Source: Kamptonema formosum PCC 10802
GTDB lineage: Bacteria; Cyanobacteriota; Cyanobacteriia; Cyanobacteriales; Oscillatoriaceae
Direction: 5' to 3'
Length of the DNA: 64,000 bases
NCBI RefSeq assembly: GCF_000332335.1
Contig: NZ_KB235948.1
Location: 5,114,243-5,178,242 of the forward strand
Of the stretch, positions 17,917-26,333 are shown piece after piece. Both the position numbers and the translations under genes were made by a program. Every line of letters begins with the position of its first letter. Positions within the stretch are counted from its first letter, which is position 1. The notes under the pieces are model-generated. The model searched no databases. It saw only the letters and a program-made list of their open reading frames with translations, and was not told where the DNA came from.

Positions 17917-19095
17917 ATGAAGAAGTGTGGCTTGCTGATCGGAGTTGCTTGTCTGGGCAGCGTGTTTGTCGCTCTGCCAGGACAAGCGGTAAATGAATGC
18001 GTGTCAGTGCCGGTTTTATCTGAATCCCAGGCGGCAGAAAGGACCCCCCAGAAAACGACAGCCAGCGCACAGCAGCTGGCGAAGCTGGCGCAATCGATTA
18101 CGGTGAAAGTGCTGTCAGGACATAGCAATGGTTCGGGGATTCTGATTCAGCGCCAAGCACAGGTGTATACCGTTTTGACGAACGAACATGTACTGACTTT
18201 AGGGGCACCCTATCGCATTCAGACGCCAGACGGTCGGAGTTATGAAGCCGAGGTGCTGAAAACTGTTTCCTTTAAGGGAAACGATTTGGCGCTGTTGCAG
18301 TTCAGCAGTGCTGAGAACTACACCCTGGCATCTCTGGGAAGTTTATCAAGTGTGGCGGTGGGCGAGCCAGTGGTTGCTGCAGGGTTCCCCTTTGGTGCCA
18401 GCGCCTCTGGAGGGAGCGGTTTTGTGGTGACAGCCGGCCAGATTTCCCTGTTACCTGAGAAAGCCATACCGAGAGGATATCAGATCGGGTATACCAACGA
18501 CATCCAAAAGGGCATGAGTGGGGGGCCGGTGCTCAACAGTAAAGGTCAGGTTGTGGGCGTAAATGGCATGCACGCTTATCCCCTATGGGGCGATCCGTAT
18601 GTATTTGCCGATGGTTCCAAGCCTTGCCAAGCGACGCGGGAGGTAATGAGCCGGTCGAGTTGGGCAATTCCTGTGGGAACATTTATGCGATTAGCTGCTA
18701 ATTTAGGGCTTCCTCCTCTCAATTACCCTGTAAGTTTGCCGCCAGTTGCAGCGCCAGACAGTTTTTCTGAACCGGCAGCCAGAGTGTCAAATGGCAACTT
18801 AACCAGCGAGGGTTTTTTAATTAAGCCAAATCCTAGGCTAGAAGTGCCGGCTGCAGGCATCCCAAACCGCAACGGGATCTCAGCCCCTGCGGCTCCCAAT
18901 CGGGCAAATCCTGTGCCAGAAATAGCAGCGCCGGCGGTTTTAAGCACTGATGGCTTCTGGATTCAGCCGGTCACTGATGCCAGTTTGGTCAATAAGGTGC
19001 CAGAAACGCAATCGCCGGCGCTTTCCTCCGGCAGCCCCACACAGCCAAACATCGCTCCCAACCCGTCCAATAAAAATGCCAACCCCATGTGGTGA
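17917..19095 (+). CDS. Exported trypsin-like serine protease with Pro/Asn-rich tail
   Basis: Signal peptide (MKKCGLLIGVACLGSVFVALPGQA). The S1 protease domain has His in TNEHVL (about residue 91), Asp in GNDLALLQF and Ser in GMSGGP. It also has GYTNDIQKGMSGGP and YVFADGSKPC, shared with the protease at 1567, so these two form one subgroup, while 12361 and 19120 form another. A linker of ~150 residues with no domain ends in NPMW. GTG 17908 is an alternative start. The gap to the next gene is 24 bases, so they are likely co-transcribed. Confidence 0.85.
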   Translation: MKKCGLLIGVACLGSVFVALPGQAVNECVSVPVLSESQAAERTPQKTTASAQQLAKLAQSITVKVLSGHSNGSGILIQRQAQVYTVLTNEHVLTLGAPYRIQTPDGRSYEAEVLKTVSFKGNDLALLQFSSAENYTLASLGSLSSVAVGEPVVAAGFPFGASASGGSGFVVTAGQISLLPEKAIPRGYQIGYTNDIQKGMSGGPVLNSKGQVVGVNGMHAYPLWGDPYVFADGSKPCQATREVMSRSSWAIPVGTFMRLAANLGLPPLNYPVSLPPVAAPDSFSEPAARVSNGNLTSEGFLIKPNPRLEVPAAGIPNRNGISAPAAPNRANPVPEIAAPAVLSTDGFWIQPVTDASLVNKVPETQSPALSSGSPTQPNIAPNPSNKNANPMW

Positions 19096-19119
19096 AAGTT
19101 ATCAATCTGAGGTTCAATT

Positions 19120-20307
19120 ATGAGATTTCCCTATGGACTTCCAGCAGCGCTGATTGGGGCGGCAGCAACTGCCGCCATCATTAGCCCTCAAATGGCCTTT
19201 GCCTTAACAGCAAAAGAGCTGGAAAATCTGTCCCAGCAAATTACGGTTTTAATCGAGCGCAAAGATGCGCGGTCTAGCTCTGGTTCGGGAGTGATTATTG
19301 CCAGAGAGGGCAACACTTACTACGTCCTGACTGCTTATCATGTGGTGGAAAAAACCGAGACTGAATATGGGATAAAGCCCAGTGATGGCAGCGAATATAA
19401 ACTGGACTACAGTACGGTTAAAAAACTGCCAGGGGTTGACTTAGCACTCTTGCAGTTCACCAGTGAGCGAGATTACCGAGTGGCAACTTTAGGTGATTAT
19501 GACCTGCTCTCGCAATTTGGGAAATCAGACGTCGTTTTTGTGTCTGGGTGGCCAGCTGGAGAGCGGCGGGTGTTTAATCCGGGGCTGCGCATAGATGAAA
19601 CCCTCGCGCCGGCGCTGGCCAAAAAATCTCTGGATCAGGGGTATGAACTGCTGTACACCTCCATTACTTATCCGGGAATGAGTGGCGGGCCCATTTTAGA
19701 TGTAAATGGGCGATTGATTGGGATTCACGGACAGTCAGAAGGAGAAAAAATCTCGGAAACTGAGGCGGGGACAAATAATTTCCGCGTCAGGTTGGGGTAT
19801 AGTATGGGTATCCCGATCAAAACCTTCCTGACTCTGGCCCCGCAGCAAGGGATAGCGCTGCAACTCACCAAAGAAAATACCCCTCCTGTCAAATTAACAG
19901 AGTCAGAAATAATTGCTTCCGTGGAATCTTTGATCCCCCAGCCGCCGGCAGATAAAACAGCTGACGACGCCAGGGCGTGGGTGAATTATGGCAATGAACT
20001 TTGGCGGCTATCTAGCCTTTATAATGACGCCGGCAACCCGCGAGCGGTAAAATTGATGGAAACCGCCGTCGCTGCTTATGATAAAGCCGTTGAACAAGCG
20101 CCGAAGTTCTATCAAGCGTGGTACGCGCGAGGGAACGTGCAGGCTGACTTGGGCAAGTTAGACGCCGCGATTGAATCTTACGAGCGAACCCTTGAGCTGT
20201 TTAACTACGAGGGGGCGCTTCAAGAGTACAAAAATGCTCCAGAAACCGATGACTATCAGACCAAGAAGGCGCTGGCAGCCAAGCTGGACTTTTATGCGAC
20301 TGTCTGA
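19120..20307 (+). CDS. Exported trypsin-like protease-TPR protein, N-terminal part (truncated by in-frame TGA)
   Basis: Signal peptide MRFPYGLPAALIGAAATAAI. The S1 protease has His74 (TAYHVV), Asp107 (GVDLALLQF) and Ser188 (GMSGGP). A TPR region then begins (KFYQAWYARGNVQADLGKLD, AAIESYERTLELF). TGA at 20305-20307 stops it in mid-repeat, and the same frame continues with RYKGLMLSKLERYPEAIAAF to 21006. Ignoring the TGA the product would be ~628 residues with an unbroken TPR array. A Trp (TGG) would fit well where the TGA stands. The catalytic domain is complete, so the short product could still be active. Alternatives are a recent nonsense mutation, a sequence error or readthrough. Confidence 0.85.
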   Translation: MRFPYGLPAALIGAAATAAIISPQMAFALTAKELENLSQQITVLIERKDARSSSGSGVIIAREGNTYYVLTAYHVVEKTETEYGIKPSDGSEYKLDYSTVKKLPGVDLALLQFTSERDYRVATLGDYDLLSQFGKSDVVFVSGWPAGERRVFNPGLRIDETLAPALAKKSLDQGYELLYTSITYPGMSGGPILDVNGRLIGIHGQSEGEKISETEAGTNNFRVRLGYSMGIPIKTFLTLAPQQGIALQLTKENTPPVKLTESEIIASVESLIPQPPADKTADDARAWVNYGNELWRLSSLYNDAGNPRAVKLMETAVAAYDKAVEQAPKFYQAWYARGNVQADLGKLDAAIESYERTLELFNYEGALQEYKNAPETDDYQTKKALAAKLDFYATV

Positions 20308-20319
20308 CGTTACAAAGGC

Positions 20320-21006
20320 TTGATGCTGTCCAAATTGGAGCGATACCCCGAAGCCATAGCAGCCTTTGAAAAAGTGATTCAGGTCAAAGAAGAGGTTAAA
20401 GAACAGGACTTTGTGGCCTGGGATTTGCGCGGGCTAGCGCTCCTGAAAAATGGCGCTACTGAACAGGCTTTCAAATCTTTTGAAAAGTCGCTGTCAATCA
20501 ATGGTAATTATCCGTATGCCTGGATTCACCAAGGCGAGGCGCTCGCGAAAATGGGACGCCTGGACGAAGCGGCGGCTGCTTATGACAGGGCGATTCAGAT
20601 TCAGCCCAACTTGTACACTGCTTTCCTGCAACGAGGCGAGGTGCTTGGGAAAATCTTACAAGACAGTCAGCAAGCACCGGAAGCCTTAGACAGAGCGCTT
20701 GAAATTAAGCCAGACGATGCTAGCGCTTGGCACCGGCGAGCCTTTGCATTCTTTGGCATGATGCGACGCCAAGACGCGCTCTCTAGCTTCGACCAAGCGA
20801 TTGAAAACAACAGTAAAGACGCAGCTGCTTGGGCGGCGCGCGGATTGACGCTGGTTGCAGAAAACCGCTATCAAGAAGCCCGAGCCGCCTTTGAAAAGGC
20901 ACTGGAAATTAATCCGGACGCTCAGGAAACTCAGGAAGTTATAGAAATCCTCAAACAGATAGAACAGCTAGATGACTCTCAGTCAGGGTTGGGAGGCAAG
21001 AAGTAG
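20320..21006 (+). CDS. TPR segment, C-terminal part of the split protease-TPR gene
   Basis: About five TPR units (RYPEAIAAFEKVIQVKEE, ATEQAFKSFEKSLSINGNYP, GRLDEAAAAYDRAIQIQPNL, RRQDALSSFDQAIENNSKDA, NRYQEARAAFEKALEINPDA). It has no signal peptide of its own and is in the same frame as the upstream protease, separated only by the TGA. TTG 20320 or ATG 20323 could restart translation after AAAGG. If made separately it would stay in the cytoplasm, which argues that the original was one exported protein. Its TAG overlaps the GTG of the next gene (TAGTG), showing translational coupling to the barrel protein. Confidence 0.75.
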   Translation: MMLSKLERYPEAIAAFEKVIQVKEEVKEQDFVAWDLRGLALLKNGATEQAFKSFEKSLSINGNYPYAWIHQGEALAKMGRLDEAAAAYDRAIQIQPNLYTAFLQRGEVLGKILQDSQQAPEALDRALEIKPDDASAWHRRAFAFFGMMRRQDALSSFDQAIENNSKDAAAWAARGLTLVAENRYQEARAAFEKALEINPDAQETQEVIEILKQIEQLDDSQSGLGGKK

Positions 21007-22055
21007 TGAAACCAGAGCTAAGCCGGATTTTCATTGTTAGCTCCATCTTGGGCATTGGGGTTCTGCACAGCACAGCCGGTGGTGCCAACCCCATCACTCC
21101 TCTAGCTCCAACTTCTTCTGCAGGGGAAGTCCTGGAAGAGGATACCAATTTGGCCAATATACCCCACACTTTTGAGAATGAAGGCGTTGCGCTGCAACTC
21201 GCAGACACCGGCTCGCCGGTAGCGCAACAGGTGACTCCTGTAGAGCCTCCCCTTCCCGAACCCATTTCGCCCCAGGAAAGAAGGAATCTCGAACAGCAGT
21301 GGCTACTTCCCTTGCCACCCAGCATAGAAATTCCAGTTCCCCAAAAAAGGCGAAGGGTAACTCCTGGTGTGGCACCGGGATCGAGTCTGATCACACCTAC
21401 GGGTTTCGGTAGCCGGCGGGGTCAAACTTTCGCAGGAGCTAGTTTTCAAGGCCGAACCCGCTCTAGTGACTCGTCGGATGGGGGCATTTCGGCAGGGTTT
21501 GGTTTGGGAGATCCTCAAAATAGCGTGGGTTTGCAAACAACAGTTACAGTTCTCGACCTGTTCAACAATAGAAGCGACGATGACGGTTTTGCGAAGCGCG
21601 GTGCCATCAGTTTTAAAGTCCACCGGCAGCTGCCAGAAGATTTTGCCGTCGCAGCCGGCATCGAAAATGCTATTGTCTGGGGTTATACCGATGCAGGAAC
21701 CAGCGCTTACGGTGTTGTCAGCAAAATTTTCCGGCTGAAACAAAATACTGCAGAACCCTTCAGCCGAATCACAGTCTCCTTGGGATTGGGAAATGGTCGG
21801 TTTCGCTCTGAAGAAGACTTCCAAAATGACGTCAGCGCTATCAATGTGTTTGGCAGTGTGGCTGTGCGCGTAGCCAGACCAGTTTCTGCAATCGCTGAAT
21901 GGACGGGGCAAGATTTGGCCTTAGGCGTTTCTGTCGTTCCCTTCCGGAACGTTCCGCTTGTCGTCACGCCCAGTTTTGAGGACATTACCGGCAATGCTGG
22001 AGATGGTGCCCGGTTCAGGCTGAGTGTCGGTTATAGCTATTCTTTCGGTTTTTAG
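21006..22055 (+). CDS. Exported outer-membrane-type beta-barrel protein without SLH domains
   Basis: GTG start overlapping the upstream stop. An N-terminal hydrophobic stretch ([21 protein letters not shown]) acts as signal peptide, then ~100 residues of linker, then a ~220-residue barrel domain that aligns along its whole length with the end of the SLH protein at 13979-15970 (shared [51 protein letters not shown]). It ends SYSFGF with a C-terminal Phe, as expected of beta-barrels inserted by BamA. It presumably sits in the outer membrane (inference). Cassette A has SLH domains at this place and cassette B has none. Confidence 0.8.
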   Translation: MKPELSRIFIVSSILGIGVLHSTAGGANPITPLAPTSSAGEVLEEDTNLANIPHTFENEGVALQLADTGSPVAQQVTPVEPPLPEPISPQERRNLEQQWLLPLPPSIEIPVPQKRRRVTPGVAPGSSLITPTGFGSRRGQTFAGASFQGRTRSSDSSDGGISAGFGLGDPQNSVGLQTTVTVLDLFNNRSDDDGFAKRGAISFKVHRQLPEDFAVAAGIENAIVWGYTDAGTSAYGVVSKIFRLKQNTAEPFSRITVSLGLGNGRFRSEEDFQNDVSAINVFGSVAVRVARPVSAIAEWTGQDLALGVSVVPFRNVPLVVTPSFEDITGNAGDGARFRLSVGYSYSFGF

Positions 22056-22062
22056 TCTTAGC

Positions 22063-22095
22063 AACCGGGTTTCTCTCGGACAGTAAACCCGGTTT
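22063..22095 (+). terminator. Hairpin after the barrel gene (AACCGGGTTT...AAACCCGGTTT)
   Basis: An inverted repeat directly downstream of the stop; no strong T run follows. It is a member of the GAAACCCGGTTTC palindrome family and may act as an attenuator or simply be a repeat. Confidence 0.4.
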
Positions 22096-22162
22096 CGCAT
22101 TCAGGCTAAGTGCGGATTCCAGGTTTTGTTCTATTTACAAGCAGGTTGACTCCACTACAGTT

Positions 22163-23182
22163 ATGAAGGTTCAAAGTATTGCATTGAGTTTAAGTTTGGG
22201 GTTTGCCGGTGCCTCTGTGATCCTGCTGACAGCACCGCCATTCCCAGGTTGGGGAGAGTCGAATTGTTCAGATTGTGGTACTAATGGTTCAGATATCATG
22301 CCTGAACCAACTCCCAGTCCCAGTCCCAGTCCCAGTCCCAGTCCCAGTCCCAGTCCAGCTCCCCGCCCAACTCCTCGCCCAACTCCCAGTCCAACTCCCA
22401 GCCCAACTCCCAGCCCAACTCCCCGCCCAACTCCCCGCCCAACTCCCAGTCCAACTCCCAGTTCAGAACCGATACCCCCAGTACTATTCCCACCGGGGGA
22501 ACCCACCTCACCGACAATCTCAGTGGAATCGGAACCCTCAGTAATACCCCCACCGCTACTCCCACAGGAAATTCAACTGATACCCCCACCGCCACTCCCA
22601 CAGGAAATTCAACTGATACCCCCACCGGCATTCCCAGAGGAAACCCAACAGGAAACCCCACAGCCATCCCCACAGCCAACACCGACACCCGCACCAACTC
22701 CTCCAGAGGCTCCCCCAGTGGAAACAGGAGGATCATCCAACTTTACGGGGGTTGGGGGCTCTCCGATTTCAGTCTCACCCAGTCCAAATTTGGGAGATAG
22801 CAACCCCACCTCAACCTCTGGCGGCAATGATATCCCACAATCTGTTCAGGCGCAATTAGCGCTTCTTTTAACCGGCGATCCGACAAACAAGTCCTTGTTT
22901 GGAGATCCCCGCCTAAACCCACTGCTGAGTGCTTTAGCAAAAGGGGGATCTGAGGAAACAATTGTTCTGCAATTAGCCAAAAGCTTACTGGGACTTTTTC
23001 GAGGAGATAAAGTCGATCCAAAGAGATTATTAGCAGCGGTTGCCGCTTATAACGCTTTCATTAAAGCCAGCCGTGCGGAATTTCTGAAGACCCCGCCTCC
23101 AGAACTGATCGCGATTCGAGAAATCCTCTCTCAATTGGTTGATGCTGCGCGGGCTGCAGACATTGCCCCCGGGAATAATTAG
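22163..23182 (+). CDS. Exported Pro-rich repeat protein with C-terminal helical domain
   Basis: Signal peptide ([22 protein letters not shown]), then a PS/PT dipeptide region encoded by tandem CCCAGT/CCAACT units (22310-22460), then [15 protein letters not shown] repeats, a spacer, and a C-terminal helical domain of ~110 residues ([50 protein letters not shown]). The last part matches the protein at 16118-16729, so the shared domain is mobile between a Thr/Ala-rich and a Pro-rich carrier. The tandem-repeat DNA is prone to length change. The family is not known to me; the Pro-rich part probably spans the wall or periplasm (inference). Confidence 0.8.
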   Translation: MKVQSIALSLSLGFAGASVILLTAPPFPGWGESNCSDCGTNGSDIMPEPTPSPSPSPSPSPSPSPAPRPTPRPTPSPTPSPTPSPTPRPTPRPTPSPTPSSEPIPPVLFPPGEPTSPTISVESEPSVIPPPLLPQEIQLIPPPPLPQEIQLIPPPAFPEETQQETPQPSPQPTPTPAPTPPEAPPVETGGSSNFTGVGGSPISVSPSPNLGDSNPTSTSGGNDIPQSVQAQLALLLTGDPTNKSLFGDPRLNPLLSALAKGGSEETIVLQLAKSLLGLFRGDKVDPKRLLAAVAAYNAFIKASRAEFLKTPPPELIAIREILSQLVDAARAADIAPGNN

Positions 23183-23261
23183 ATAGCGACAAGCAGGGTA
23201 AGATTCATCTCTTCCCCTGCCTCAATTTCCTCTCATTACAGTACCGAATCTCCCATCATAT

Positions 23262-23367
23262 TATAGCAGTAGCTACTTAGGTTAGGACGTAGGACAGGCG
23301 TCTCGCCTGTCCCTATCCCTACTCCTAAGTGAGATGCCCTGTCCTAAACTGACTGTTTATTGCTATA
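23262..23367. repeat. TATAGCAG terminal-inverted-repeat element with a GGACAGGCG hairpin inside
   Basis: Ends are TATAGCAGTAGCTACTTAGG plus TTAGGAC and GTCCTAAACTGACTG...TTGCTATA, 27 bases each. The interior is a GTAGGACAGGCGTCTCGCCTGTCC hairpin. Confidence 0.65.
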
Positions 23368-23434
23368 AAATCAGTAAAACCCTGATTTGCCACTCCCATA
23401 ACGGGATGCTCCCGCAACCGAAATCCGAAAAGTA

Positions 23435-23443
23435 TGGTATAAT
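23435..23443 (+). promoter_or_regulatory. Extended -10 promoter of the Uma2-like gene
   Basis: TGGTATAAT (TG, one base, TATAAT at 23438-23443), predicting a leader of about 27 bases. Confidence 0.5.
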
Positions 23444-23476
23444 AAAGCAAAATCTAGTAATCCGGAGCATTCCCAA

Positions 23477-24049
23477 ATGATTGCCACCCCAAATAAGTTC
23501 TACATCTCCCCAGAAGATTACCTAGAAGGTGAGCGGGTAAGTCCCATCAAACATGAGTACCGGCGCGGGCACGTCTACGCAATGGTGGGCGCAAAGAAAC
23601 CCCATGTCATTATTGGTGGGAATTTAGTAAGGTTGCTGGGAAATCATCTCATGGATACGCCTTGCCTCGTCTTGCCCTCAGATATGAAAGTCCGGCTAGA
23701 GGCAGCAAATTGCTATTACTATCCAGATGTGTCTGTGACTTGTGACGAGCGGGATACAAGCTCGACTGAAGACTTTATCCTGTACCCCTCCTTAGTCATT
23801 GAGGTGCTATCTCCCTCCACAGCCGCTTTTGACAGAGGCGACAAATTTGCCGACTACCAAACCCTATCAACCCTGCGGGAATATGTGCTAGTCAGCCAAA
23901 CCGAGATGAAAGTTGAGTGTTTTCGCCTCAACGAGTCGGGGATGTGGGTTTCTCAAACTTACGGAACCGGCGATGAAGTTTACTTTGCCGGTGTGGACTT
24001 TAGGTGTCCGATTGCCTCAATCTATCAAAAAGTTCCCGGAATTGTGTGA
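23477..24049 (+). CDS. Uma2-family (DUF820) restriction-endonuclease-fold protein
   Basis: 190 residues, normal for the family. It has the N-terminal YISPEDYLEGERVSPIKHEYRRG, the acidic motif YYYPDVSVTCD, and LVIEVLSPSTAAFDRGDKFADYQ, which gives the E...D-x-K type active site of PD-(D/E)XK nucleases. Uma2-like proteins are present in dozens of copies in filamentous cyanobacteria and their biological role is unresolved. Its own extended -10 promoter lies directly upstream. No partner gene is nearby. Confidence 0.9.
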   Translation: MIATPNKFYISPEDYLEGERVSPIKHEYRRGHVYAMVGAKKPHVIIGGNLVRLLGNHLMDTPCLVLPSDMKVRLEAANCYYYPDVSVTCDERDTSSTEDFILYPSLVIEVLSPSTAAFDRGDKFADYQTLSTLREYVLVSQTEMKVECFRLNESGMWVSQTYGTGDEVYFAGVDFRCPIASIYQKVPGIV

Positions 24050-24310
24050 TAAGCGGTTAGGCAAATAATGCTGCATGCCGTCGAAAGGAGGTAGAGCCTG
24101 TAGGGGCGGGCAATTCCGCCCCGGAACGAAGGAAATTCCCTAAAAACATCCCCAAATCCCCTAATCCCGGCTTCCCTTAAATCCCCAATATTATTTCAAG
24201 AAAAGATTAACCCTCCCTGAGGGGGGGGAGGGCAGAACCGGCACAGTATAAGGGCGGGTTTACAGATATCCTTCACTACCAGAAAACATCTCGGGTTAAC
24301 CCGCCCCTAC

Positions 24311-24775
24311 TTAGAGAACCTTGTGGGTGTACTCGTGCTGCTTCACATTATCTTCCACTCTCACAATCCGCTGAGAATTCAGCACCCGCTTGCGTTCCAA
24401 AGAGTAATTAAAATCATCGCGCTTGCTTCCCAGAGGAACGTGAGATTGAGCTTGAGGCCGGCTCTTGTAAGTGCGTGCGGCGGAGAGAGCGCGGAAGGAA
24501 AACTCATCGCAAAATTGCGCTTCCGCTGGGAAGTCAGCCGGCAGTTGCGGGGTGTCGCCGGCTAGCACCGCCCCCAGGGTGGTGCCGCAAACCATTTGAT
24601 AAGACGTGGGAATGCCTTTCACAATCGCTTCCAGAGCTGCCGAAGGGATAGGCTCCACAACTTTCACTTGATGGACTTCGCCATCTTCTTTGATAAAGCA
24701 AGTGGCCAAGCCAACAGCCAGATAGTCATCCGCAGACAAATCTGGCGCATTGGGATAGGAGATCGCAGTTGCCAT
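24311..24775 (-). CDS. Conserved cyanobacterial hypothetical protein (154 aa)
   Basis: A soluble protein that I recognise only as a conserved cyanobacterial family. Notable segments: DDYLAVGLATCFIKEDGEVHQ, VVEPIPSAALEAIVKGIPTSYQ, a Pro/Ala-rich middle (TPQLPADFPAEAQFCDEF), and a C-terminus rich in basic residues (SLERKRVLNSQRIVRVEDNV). No signal peptide or membrane segment. It stands alone on the minus strand with ATG 24775. Function unknown. Confidence 0.8.
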   Translation of the reverse strand: MATAISYPNAPDLSADDYLAVGLATCFIKEDGEVHQVKVVEPIPSAALEAIVKGIPTSYQMVCGTTLGAVLAGDTPQLPADFPAEAQFCDEFSFRALSAARTYKSRPQAQSHVPLGSKRDDFNYSLERKRVLNSQRIVRVEDNVKQHEYTHKVL

Positions 24776-25296
24776 CGAAATCTTTCCGCTTAGTAATTAA
24801 GTCACCCGCTCATCCTACCATTTCTGCCGGTGCGTCCCGATGCCGGTTTGTGGGGGTGGGGGAATGGGGGGGGAATTTTCATTTTTCGCTGTTAATGGCA
24901 TGGTTTCGGTTGGGCATTAGCCCAACTGCGAACCTTTGGGCATTAGCCCAACTGCGAACTTTTGGGCATTAGCCCAACGGCAAACGGACTCGGTTCGGCG
25001 TTAAGGATGCGTCCGCTCACAAACCGGCTCTCGCACCCAGTTGGGAGACATCAGATCTGCGCTCACACCGGCATGACTGCCGCTGCGCCAGATCGGGATC
25101 CGCGAAGTGGCCAGCCCGCAGGGCTGCCTTGCCAGCCATCCTTTCTTCCAGATGAACCCGCGATTGAGTGCAATTAAGCTATTGCGCATTTAATTTATGC
25201 TATTCACCTCTATCTCTTGTTCCCCAGCTTTTAATGTCAGCGCGCCTCTGGAGCCTCTGCCTGTTTTTTCAATAAGCATATTAAAAGCGTAACAGC
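24776..25296. other. Intergenic region
   Basis: Contains the 26-bp repeat units at 24910-24983 and otherwise no recognisable gene. Confidence 0.5.
24910..24983. repeat. Three 26-bp hairpin units (TTGGGCATTAGCCCAACTGCGAAC)
   Basis: A variant of the GGGCTAAAGCCCAACTACAAAC arrays at 38446-38574 and 63676-64000. Confidence 0.75.
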
Positions 25297-25506
25297 TTAC
25301 ACGCACAGTGGACGGGGAGCCTCAAACACTGCCCCGCGCCCTTCGCGCTGAATGAAACCGGCATTGACGGCTTGGCAAAGGGTAGCCAGCGCCTCTACAT
25401 CTTCTGAGCGATACCCCCTGACGGCGAGTACCTGGCGAATCAGTCCCTCAGACTCGACGCTGAGGCAACCCGTTGTAAATGCAGACTGTACCAGGGTGCG
25501 AATCAT
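25297..25506 (-). CDS. Conserved cyanobacterial small protein (69 aa)
   Basis: The sequence runs MIRTLVQSAFTTGCLSVESE, GLIRQVLAVRGYRSEDVEAL, then a C-terminal helix. It fits a small family common in cyanobacterial genomes, recognised by LSVESEGLIRQ. No signal peptide; probably one helical bundle. Function unknown. It is transcribed alone. Confidence 0.7.
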   Translation of the reverse strand: MIRTLVQSAFTTGCLSVESEGLIRQVLAVRGYRSEDVEALATLCQAVNAGFIQREGRGAVFEAPRPLCV

Positions 25507-26333
25507 AACACCTCAAGCATCCAATGCGTGTTAGCTCCCGTCTTTACTATTCACCATTTTTCGCGCTAGCGCACCGATCTAGATCCGCCGGCACCGCGAT
25601 CGTAAAGACTCAGTGAAGGTGATAAAAATCACTGACAAATTGCACCGGTACTGAGTAAGCGGAAACGGGCTGCGATGGCTTCTCTGAGAGCAGATTTATA
25701 AAGAAAACCTTAAGACCTGTGGGCGTCTTTGAGAGTTAGAGTTTCAGCTCTCAGGCTCACCCTGGCCACCAAAGACCTGGAAAGCTTATCCTGTAAAGGT
25801 TTGGCGAAAGTTCACACAAACTTTATAAATTCGCTGGCAGGGCTGCCGGCGTGACTGGGGCGAGAGGGGCCGGTGGCCAAGACAAATGGCGCTGGGCTTT
25901 TGCCGGCCCTCCTTTGAAGCCCCCTCTGGGGCGGACGTAGGACAGGCGGGACGCCTGTCCGGTCAAAAGCCCGCCTGTCCAGCATGGGCCGGCAGCGTCC
26001 CTGCGAGCGAGCGGAGCGGGCAGAGGTTCCAGCGGCGTGGAGTTGGGGACTGGTGCGGGCGTTGCAGCAAGATAAGATGATTTCACCAAAACCCCATCTC
26101 TTTCTCCCCCTCCCCGCTTTTCGGGGAGGGGGTTGGGGGGTGGGGTTCAAAGATCCGGTGCAATGTGCAACGTCCTGGTGCTGGGAATATCACGAAGACT
26201 GCTCTCGGCTTTCCAAAGGATGAGAAATTCCGCAGAACTGCCCTGAGGGCAATGCGTTCCGGCAGCAGAAAACTGAGATAAACTTCAATTTGATTGCAGT
26301 TGCAAGCTTAGCGCGTGTGGAGGAGCGAACAGG
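25507..26333. other. Intergenic region (about 0.8 kb) with repeats
   Basis: No gene seen on either strand. 25936-25981 holds GGACAGGCGGGACGCCTGTCC-type units, and 26099-26143 a C-rich/G-rich hairpin (CCCCTCCCCGCTTTTCGGGGAGGGGG) whose relative occurs at 57478-57565. Confidence 0.5.

Noticed and set aside
22171..22736. Gly/Leu-rich and Glu/Leu-rich minus-strand frames over the Pro-rich gene
   Set aside because: They mirror the CCCAGT repeat; the plus-strand product has a signal peptide and a conserved C-terminus.
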